In this document: positions 59,511-64,000 of the stretch, piece after piece
Layout: the number at the start of each line of letters is the position of its first letter
Numbering within the stretch: position 1 is the first letter of the stretch
NCBI GenBank assembly: GCA_963825445.1
Contig: CAWGTM010000024.1
Location: forward strand, 1 to 64,000
DNA length: 64,000 nt
Origin: Actinophytocola sp963825445
Lineage (GTDB): Bacteria; Actinomycetota; Actinomycetes; Mycobacteriales; Pseudonocardiaceae
Reading direction: 5' to 3'
Made by a program: the position numbers and the translations under genes
The notes under the pieces: generated by a model
Told to the model about the DNA's origin: nothing
Seen by the model: only the letters and a program-made list of their open reading frames with translations
The model's database searches: none

Positions 59511-60638
59511 TTAGCGTTTGCGGCGGCGGCTTCTCCTGGGTTTTGTCTCGTCGTCCGGTTCCAGGGGGATGCGTGGGGGCTCGTCGGGTTCCTCGTTGCC
59601 CACCAGACCAAGAAGTTCCGCCGCGATTTGCTGCGCCGACTCCGCCAGGGTCTGGGCTTCCTCACCGGCGCGGCGCAGGCTCGCCGACTTCAGGCGGGCG
59701 TAGCCGCGTACCGACACCGGCCGTCGGGTGTGGATCGAGTACTGCGGTGAGTCGGCCAGGGCGCCCGCCAGCGAGCGGTCCACCAGGACCGAGCCCGGCC
59801 TGGCGATCGACGTCAGGCGGCTCGCGATGTTCACCACCGAGCCGTACACGTCGCCGAAGCGGCTCAGCACCCGCCCGTACGCCAGGCCCGCCCGCAGGGA
59901 CGGCACGCCCTCTTCGGCCTCCGCGCGTTCCAGCAGGCACAGGGCTATCTCGGCGCCGTCGGTCGCCGAGTCCGCCACGAACAGGACCTCGTCGCCCAGC
60001 ATTTTCACTATTCGGCCGTGGTTGTCGGCCACCACGTCGGCCGCGATGGCGTCGAAGCGGTCCACCACAGCCACCAGTTCGTTTTCCGTGGATCGCCTGG
60101 TCAGGCTCGTGAAGCCCACCATGTCCGCGAAGCCCACCACCTGTTGCCGCTCGTCGATGTCGTCCTCGGGGGAGACCAGCATTCGCACCGAGTTCGCGGC
60201 CAGATGGCGGCGCCACACGAAGTTCTGCAGGTGCTCCATTTCCGGGGCCAGGTGTTCGACCATCCGCGTCAGGAGGCGCTCGTCGGCCGCCAGTTCCGGG
60301 TTCGCGTTCAGCACGTCACGCAGCAGGTGGACCTGGGACTCGGCCAGCCTCGACATGTGCTGGCCCATCATCCGCGCCGTGGACGTCGCCAGAGTGGGGT
60401 CGAGGATGCCGCCCTGGATCAACGCGTCGACCGACTTCAGGGCCTGGACGTCGCCGTCCGTGAACATTTTGGCGTCGTCGGCCGCGGTGGCGAAACCCAG
60501 TGCTCGCCACAGTGCGGTGGCCCGCTCCGGGGGCACGCCGGACAGTGACGCCACCTCGGCGCGCGTGTACTCGCGGCTGCCGCCGAGGAGTACACGTTCG
60601 ATTCGGCGCTGCAGCGCCTCCAGTTCCTCGTCGGTCAC
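59511..60638 (-). CDS. Class III adenylate/guanylate cyclase with N-terminal regulatory domain
   Basis: 375 residues from a GTG at 60638. The N-terminal 190 residues (SREYTRAEVASLSGVPPERA; FTDGDVQALKSVDALIQGG; STARMMGQHMSRLAESQVHL) match the autoinhibitory helical domain of Rv1264-type cyclases. The catalytic domain has GFADMVGFTSLTRR (metal Asp), GRIVKMLGDEVLFVA (second Asp) and RFGDVYGSVVNIASRLTSIA (Asn/Arg transition-state residues). A basic tail KPRRSRRRKR ends it. In the Mycobacterium enzyme this domain senses acid pH. The start overlaps the stop of the upstream Usp gene (GTGA). Confidence 0.92.
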   Translation of the reverse strand: MTDEELEALQRRIERVLLGGSREYTRAEVASLSGVPPERATALWRALGFATAADDAKMFTDGDVQALKSVDALIQGGILDPTLATSTARMMGQHMSRLAESQVHLLRDVLNANPELAADERLLTRMVEHLAPEMEHLQNFVWRRHLAANSVRMLVSPEDDIDERQQVVGFADMVGFTSLTRRSTENELVAVVDRFDAIAADVVADNHGRIVKMLGDEVLFVADSATDGAEIALCLLERAEAEEGVPSLRAGLAYGRVLSRFGDVYGSVVNIASRLTSIARPGSVLVDRSLAGALADSPQYSIHTRRPVSVRGYARLKSASLRRAGEEAQTLAESAQQIAAELLGLVGNEEPDEPPRIPLEPDDETKPRRSRRRKR

Positions 60639-61087
60639 GTGGTGTGAACGATGAGCACGTCGACCTTCGACTTGCGCGCGGCCTCGGACGGCACCGAGCC
60701 GAGGATGCGGCCGGCGAACGTGTTCAGGCCGCGATTGCCTACGACCAGCAGGTCGGCCGAGCGCTCGGCCACCACCTTGGCGAGCGTCGGCACCGGTTCG
60801 CCGTCGACTACTACCGTGTCGATCGCCGTGGCGCCCGCCTTCCGCGCGCGTTCGGCGGCGGCGCGCACCGACTCCTCGGCGGGGCTCGAGCCGACGACCT
60901 GATACGCGACGTCGGCGCCCAGCTGATCCTGTGCGCGTTCGACGTCGTGCTGCGCGGCCGGGTGGTACGCGCAGGCGATGACCAGCGTCGCGCCGGTGGC
61001 CGCGGCGATGCTCGCCGCCCGGTCCACCGCGAGGTACGAGGAGTCCGAGCCGTCCGTGCCGACGACCACGGTCTGGTAACCGGTCAT
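60635..61087 (-). CDS. Universal stress protein
   Basis: 150 residues. Single UspA domain: TVVVGTDGSDSSYLAVDRAA at the N-terminus and the ATP-binding signature LVVGNRGLNTFAGRILGSVP. Translationally coupled to the cyclase, so an ATP/cAMP-related stress signal is plausible; some mycobacterial Usp proteins bind cAMP. Start from the ATG at 61087. Confidence 0.94.
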   Translation of the reverse strand: MTGYQTVVVGTDGSDSSYLAVDRAASIAAATGATLVIACAYHPAAQHDVERAQDQLGADVAYQVVGSSPAEESVRAAAERARKAGATAIDTVVVDGEPVPTLAKVVAERSADLLVVGNRGLNTFAGRILGSVPSEAARKSKVDVLIVHTT

Positions 61088-61155
61088 GGGTTCCTCCCGG
61101 GCGGGGGTTAGCTACTCGCGAGTAAACCTACCGTGTCCGGCGACCGCGGTGAAGA

Positions 61156-61488
61156 TCAGGCGGCGTGCCGGCAGGTCGGACACGAGCAGTCGGCACAGGT
61201 GCAACTGCTGCACGAGTCGGAGCACTCGGCGCACTCGCAGGTCGCGTGGTTGCAGGTCGGGCAGGTGCAGTCCGCGCAGTCGCACTTCGCGCAGGAGTCC
61301 GTGCAGTTGGCGCACTGGCAGGTGGCGCACTCGTCGTAGTGGACGCCGTTGGTGTCCTGGTGCTCGTGGTGCAGGTGCCCGTCGTGGAGGTAGTCGACGT
61401 GGTCGTCGTGCAGGACCGACTCGTGGCCGCAGCCGGGGCCGTGGGTGTGGCGGTGCTGCTCGGCCGGGCGGTGAATGGTTGTGGTCAT
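61156..61488 (-). CDS. His/Cys-rich metal-binding protein (metallothionein-like)
   Basis: 110 residues from the ATG at 61488. The N-terminal half is His/Asp-rich: HRHTHGPGCGHESVLHDDHV, DYLHDGHLHHEHQDTNGVHY. The C-terminal 58 residues contain 19 Cys in two tandem copies of one unit: CANCTDSCAKCDCADCTCPT and CAECSDSCSSCTCADCSCPT. No signal peptide. The His part resembles small zinc-handling proteins of actinobacteria; fusion to a duplicated Cys-cluster domain is, to my knowledge, uncommon. Likely sequesters Zn, Cu or Cd in the cytoplasm. It lies 68 bases downstream of the Usp start on the same strand and is divergent from the deaminase. Confidence 0.85.
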   Translation of the reverse strand: MTTTIHRPAEQHRHTHGPGCGHESVLHDDHVDYLHDGHLHHEHQDTNGVHYDECATCQCANCTDSCAKCDCADCTCPTCNHATCECAECSDSCSSCTCADCSCPTCRHAA

Positions 61489-61568
61489 GTCGACCGATGG
61501 TCGTATGCGCACGTGTGCACGGCAATTCGAGAGTCGAGGGTTCCCCCGGACGTGGTTGGCTTGTCGAC

Positions 61569-62003
61569 ATGAACGAGCTGCTGGCCGTGGCGGTCGAGGA
61601 AGCCAGGACGGGACTCGCCGAGGGCGGGATCCCGATCGGCGCGGCGCTGTTCGGCCCGGACGGCGAACTGCTCGGGCGCGGCCACAACCGCCGCGTCCAG
61701 GACGACGACCCGTCCATGCACGCCGAGACCGCGGCCTTCCGCGCCGCCGGCCGGCGCCGCCACTACCGTGACACGACCATGGTGACCACGTTGTCACCGT
61801 GCTGGTACTGCAGCGGCCTGGTCCGCCAGTTCGGCATCGGCGCGGTGGTGGTGGGGGAGGCCACGACGTTCTCCGGCGGCCACGACTGGCTGGCCGAACA
61901 CGGCGTGACGATCACCGTGCTCGACGACCAGGAGTGCGTGTCCCTGATGACCGACTTCATCGCCGCCCGCCCCGAACTGTGGTTCGAAGACATCGGCGAG
62001 TGA
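61569..62003 (+). CDS. Cytosine deaminase, fungal (Fcy1) type
   Basis: 145 residues from the ATG at 61569. Zinc-dependent CDA fold: GGIPIGAALFGPDGELLGRG, the HAE motif in DDPSMHAETAAFRAAGR, and PCxxC in TTLSPCWYCSGLVRQFGIGA. The C-terminal FIAARPELWFEDIGE matches the end of yeast cytosine deaminase (DERPQDWFEDIGE) almost exactly, so cytosine is the likely substrate rather than guanine or tRNA adenosine. The long 22-bp repeat array starts right after the stop. Confidence 0.9.
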   Translation: MNELLAVAVEEARTGLAEGGIPIGAALFGPDGELLGRGHNRRVQDDDPSMHAETAAFRAAGRRRHYRDTTMVTTLSPCWYCSGLVRQFGIGAVVVGEATTFSGGHDWLAEHGVTITVLDDQECVSLMTDFIAARPELWFEDIGE

Positions 62004-62016
62004 TTCGCCGTACGTG

Positions 62017-62435
62017 AGTGGCGGGTTCGGTGTGCCTGGGTGGCGGACTCGCCGTGCGTGAGTGGCGGACTCGGCGTGCGCGGACGGTCGAGTCGCCGTG
62101 CTTGGTTGGCGGATTCGGCGTGGGTGGGCGGTCGACTCGCTGTGCCTGAGTGGCCGACTCGCCGTGCGCGAGCGGCCGACCGCCATGCCGGGCCGGCGGA
62201 TCGGCGTAGCTGATTTGGCCAACTCTTGCCGTACGGGAGCGGCGGATTCGCCGTGCGTGAGTGGCGGACTCGGCGTGCCTGAGTGGCCGACTCGGGGTGT
62301 GTGGCTGGCGGATCGGCGTGCGCGGGCGGCCGACTCGGGGTGTGTGGCTGGCGGATTCGGCGTGCCTGGGTGGCGGACTCGCCGGTGCGTGGGCGGTCGA
62401 CCTGGCGTGCCTGGGGGCTGGCTCGCCCGTGCGTG
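62017..62435. repeat. Family E 22-bp tandem array, 19 units
   Basis: Nineteen head-to-tail units, sixteen of them exactly 22 bp (others 21 or 23), consensus AGTGGCGGACTCGGCGTGCSTG with heavy drift; GGCGGACTC and GCGTG are the most constant parts. No unit is fully identical to its neighbour, so it is old. It completely fills the 435-bp gap between the convergent deaminase and coiled-coil genes. Short frames inside it (GVWLADS-type repeats) are artefacts. Confidence 0.92.
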
Positions 62436-62438
62436 GGG

Positions 62439-63518
62439 CTAGCGGGCGATTCGTTTGGTTTTGGCGTCCGCTACTTCTGGTGGGATGACCGTGGCGCCGC
62501 CTGATTCCCACGATTCCTTCGGCGGTGCGCCGGGGATCGGGTTGCGGTCCTTCGGGCCGGGGCTGGGCCGGTCGGCCGCCTCGCGCTCCTCGGGTAGCTC
62601 GTCGAAGGCGGGTACGGCCGTCTCGAGCTGGGTGTGGGCGTCGGTGACCAGTTCGCGGGCTGCCTGGAGCTGGGTGGCGACCTTGGACCGGAGCTGGCGC
62701 AGTGCCGCGACGCGGTTGGCCGCGTGGCTGATCCGCCGGTTCGCCTCCTCGGTGGCCTCGCGGACCCGCCGGCGCGCCTCGTCGGAGGCCTCCTGCAGTC
62801 GTGCGGTCGCCTCGGTGACCGCCTCGTGGCGGCGGCGGTTGGCCTCCTCCGTGGCCTCGCGGACGCGCCGCTCTGCCTCGGACTTCGACGTGGCCTCCTG
62901 TTCGGCCAGGGCGCGCATCGACTCGGTGCGGCGCGAGGCCATGGCGATCTCGAAGTCTTCCTCGACCTGGGCGCGCCGCGCCTCGCCCGCCTTGTCGGCC
63001 TTCTCGCGTTCGGCCGCGGCGGTGGCGGTGATCGTCTCGGCCTCGGCGTTCGCCTTCTCCAGGACGCCCACGTGCTCGGCCTCCATGGCGGACCGGCGCT
63101 CGTCCAGCTCGGCCAGCTGCTTGTCGTAGCGCTTGCGCAGCAGCTCGGCGTCGGCCTCGGCCTTGGTGCGCATGTGGTCGGCGTCGGCCGCCGCCTTGGC
63201 GCGCATCTCCTCGCACTCGTCCTGCGCCAGGCGCATCATGCGCTGCAGTCGCTCGGACAGGCCCTCCATGGTGGTGGGCGGTTGGGCCAGCCGCTCGACC
63301 TGCTTGTGCAGCTCGTCGATGTTCGTACGGGCGACCTCGAGCTGCGCGGTCAGCTCGGCGGCCTGCGCCGCCGCGGCGTTGCGGTCGGAGGCGAGGATCT
63401 TGAGCTGACTGTCCAGCTGCTCGAGATGCTCCTCGACCTGCATCCTGCTGTAACCGCGCTTGGTGATGTCGAAGCCGGCTCCCAATGGGACAAGATCACG
63501 TTCTTCGCCAAGCGCCAT
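62439..63518 (-). CDS. DivIVA-like coiled-coil protein
   Basis: 359 residues. The N-terminal block FDITKRGYSRMQVEEHLEQL resembles the DivIVA membrane-binding N-terminus. Then about 250 residues of coiled coil with repeats such as RRVREATEEANRR (twice) and RAKAAADADHMRTKAEADAE, and a Pro-rich tail (RPSPGPKDRNPIPGAPPKES). Proteins of this type are linked to polar growth and cytoskeleton in actinomycetes, and one commonly sits near crotonyl-CoA reductase genes. It ends four bases past the repeat array and is 55 bases downstream of the ccr gene on the same strand. Confidence 0.82.
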   Translation of the reverse strand: MALGEERDLVPLGAGFDITKRGYSRMQVEEHLEQLDSQLKILASDRNAAAAQAAELTAQLEVARTNIDELHKQVERLAQPPTTMEGLSERLQRMMRLAQDECEEMRAKAAADADHMRTKAEADAELLRKRYDKQLAELDERRSAMEAEHVGVLEKANAEAETITATAAAEREKADKAGEARRAQVEEDFEIAMASRRTESMRALAEQEATSKSEAERRVREATEEANRRRHEAVTEATARLQEASDEARRRVREATEEANRRISHAANRVAALRQLRSKVATQLQAARELVTDAHTQLETAVPAFDELPEEREAADRPSPGPKDRNPIPGAPPKESWESGGATVIPPEVADAKTKRIAR

Positions 63519-63573
63519 GGCCCCACGCTACCTTGCCCACCGGCCGCGATGTGCCGCCGTGTCGGAATGTCCT

Positions 63574-64000
63574 TTACACGCCGCGAAAACGATTGATATC
63601 CGCGAGATGCCGCGCGCGAAGTTCGGGATCGCCAACACCCAGACCTTCTTCCGGCGCCAGGCACAGCACGCCGACCTTGCCCTGGTGCAGGTTGCGGTGA
63701 ACGTCGTAGGCGGCCTGGCCGGTGTTGTCCATCGTGTACACGCCGGACACCGTCGGGTGGATCTTTCCCTTGGCAATCAAGCGGTTCGCCTCCCACGCCT
63801 CGCGGTAGTTCGCGAAGTGCGAGCCGATGATCCGCTTCAGGCTCATCCACAGATACCGGTTGTCGTACTGGTGCATGTACCCGCTCGTGGACGCGCACGT
63901 GACGATCGTGCCGCCCTTCTTCGTCACGAAAACACTGGCGCCGAACGTCTCCCGGCCCGGGTGCTCGAACACGATGTCCGGGTCCTCACCGCCGGTCAGC
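63574..64000 (-). CDS. ccrA: Crotonyl-CoA carboxylase/reductase, C-terminal part
   Basis: The frame is open to the window edge; only the last 141 residues or so are present. DPDIVFEHPGRETFGASVFV, TKKGGTIVTCASTSGYMHQY, RYLWMSLKRIIGSHFANYRE and KIHPTVSGVYTMDNTGQAAY are characteristic of Ccr, an MDR-family enzyme that reductively carboxylates crotonyl-CoA to ethylmalonyl-CoA. Its product is the substrate, after epimerisation, of the MeaA-type mutase at 40504. Ends HLADINRFRGV. Also provides extender units for polyketides in actinomycetes. Confidence 0.93.
   Translation of the reverse strand, partial: LTGGEDPDIVFEHPGRETFGASVFVTKKGGTIVTCASTSGYMHQYDNRYLWMSLKRIIGSHFANYREAWEANRLIAKGKIHPTVSGVYTMDNTGQAAYDVHRNLHQGKVGVLCLAPEEGLGVGDPELRARHLADINRFRGV

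Noticed and set aside
59378..60112. Arg-rich heptad-repeat protein
   Set aside because: The heptads come from the 21-bp array and the frame then runs antisense to the cyclase gene.
62017..62435. CRISPR array
   Set aside because: Units are contiguous, 22 bp and degenerate, with no spacers and no cas genes nearby.
62062..62504. Small ORFs with Cys/Gly/Trp repeats
   Set aside because: They arise from the 22-bp repeat read in three frames; 22 is not a multiple of three and no ribosome-binding site is present.

Overview
The window is high-GC DNA (about 70% by eye) from an actinomycete. Gene order from argS to murA matches the core block known from Mycobacterium tuberculosis (argS, lysA, hom, thrC, thrB, rho, rpmE, prfA, prmC, threonylcarbamoyl-AMP synthase, wecA, atpI, atpBEFHAGD, atpC, DUF2550, cobalamin adenosyltransferase, murA). 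Extra genes (glyA in this block, an Ehu-type ABC transporter, many DUF3558-type lipoproteins, a DesK-type kinase) and the many 21-22 bp intergenic repeats suggest a filamentous member of the Pseudonocardiales, but the genus cannot be fixed from the sequence. No tRNA, rRNA, CRISPR array or intact transposase was seen.

Layout. 1-1,100: lower-GC foreign DNA (group II intron reverse-transcriptase remnant, truncated G8-domain lipoprotein) fused abruptly to the actinomycete sequence, so probably an assembly chimera. 1,100-3,300: DUF305 and two DUF3105 surface proteins. 3,379-9,725: argS plus the lysine/homoserine/threonine genes. 9,726-15,255: rho with a structured leader, rpmE, prfA, prmC. 15,300-18,500: membrane proteins, tRNA t6A synthase, PPK2. 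18,550-31,186: glyA, wecA, the ATP synthase genes (atpC split off by an opposing sigma factor/regulator pair) and DUF2550. 31,200-36,240: VapBC-like module, DUF1206, cobalamin adenosyltransferase, MurA with Asp117, DedA. 36,369-42,517: two-component system, gamma-glutamyltransferase, and a B12-dependent mutase of the ethylmalonyl-CoA mutase (MeaA) type. 42,812-45,925: ectoine/hydroxyectoine-type uptake transporter. 45,940-55,144: crotonase-like protein, second two-component system, NucS mismatch endonuclease, a 23-residue Cys-rich peptide, three DUF3558-like lipoproteins, a duplicated 3-hydroxyacyl-CoA dehydrogenase. 55,194-64,000: small zinc-ribbon and DoxX proteins, aminotransferase, hydrolase, adenylate cyclase, Usp, a His/Cys-rich metal-binding protein, a fungal-type cytosine deaminase, a coiled-coil protein, and the 3' end of crotonyl-CoA carboxylase/reductase.

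How parts work together. MeaA, crotonyl-CoA carboxylase/reductase, the 3-hydroxyacyl-CoA dehydrogenase and the cobalamin adenosyltransferase together point to an ethylmalonyl-CoA type C4/C5 acyl-CoA route needing adenosylcobalamin. lysA-hom-thrC-thrB is a tightly overlapped aspartate-family operon. WecA, MurA and DedA serve the envelope.

Two cautions and one opportunity. Many conserved genes (thrC, thrB, rho N-terminus, rpmE, meaA, ggt, ehuB and others) need one or more single-base corrections, mostly in G/C runs, so this looks like draft-quality sequence; the atp operon is clean. The most unusual signal is a set of degenerate tandem repeats with a 21-22 bp period (two helical turns), in at least five unrelated sequence families, placed mainly where two genes end tail to tail (15.26, 17.66, 35.49, 40.01, 59.37 and 62.02 kb, plus one at 16.84 kb).
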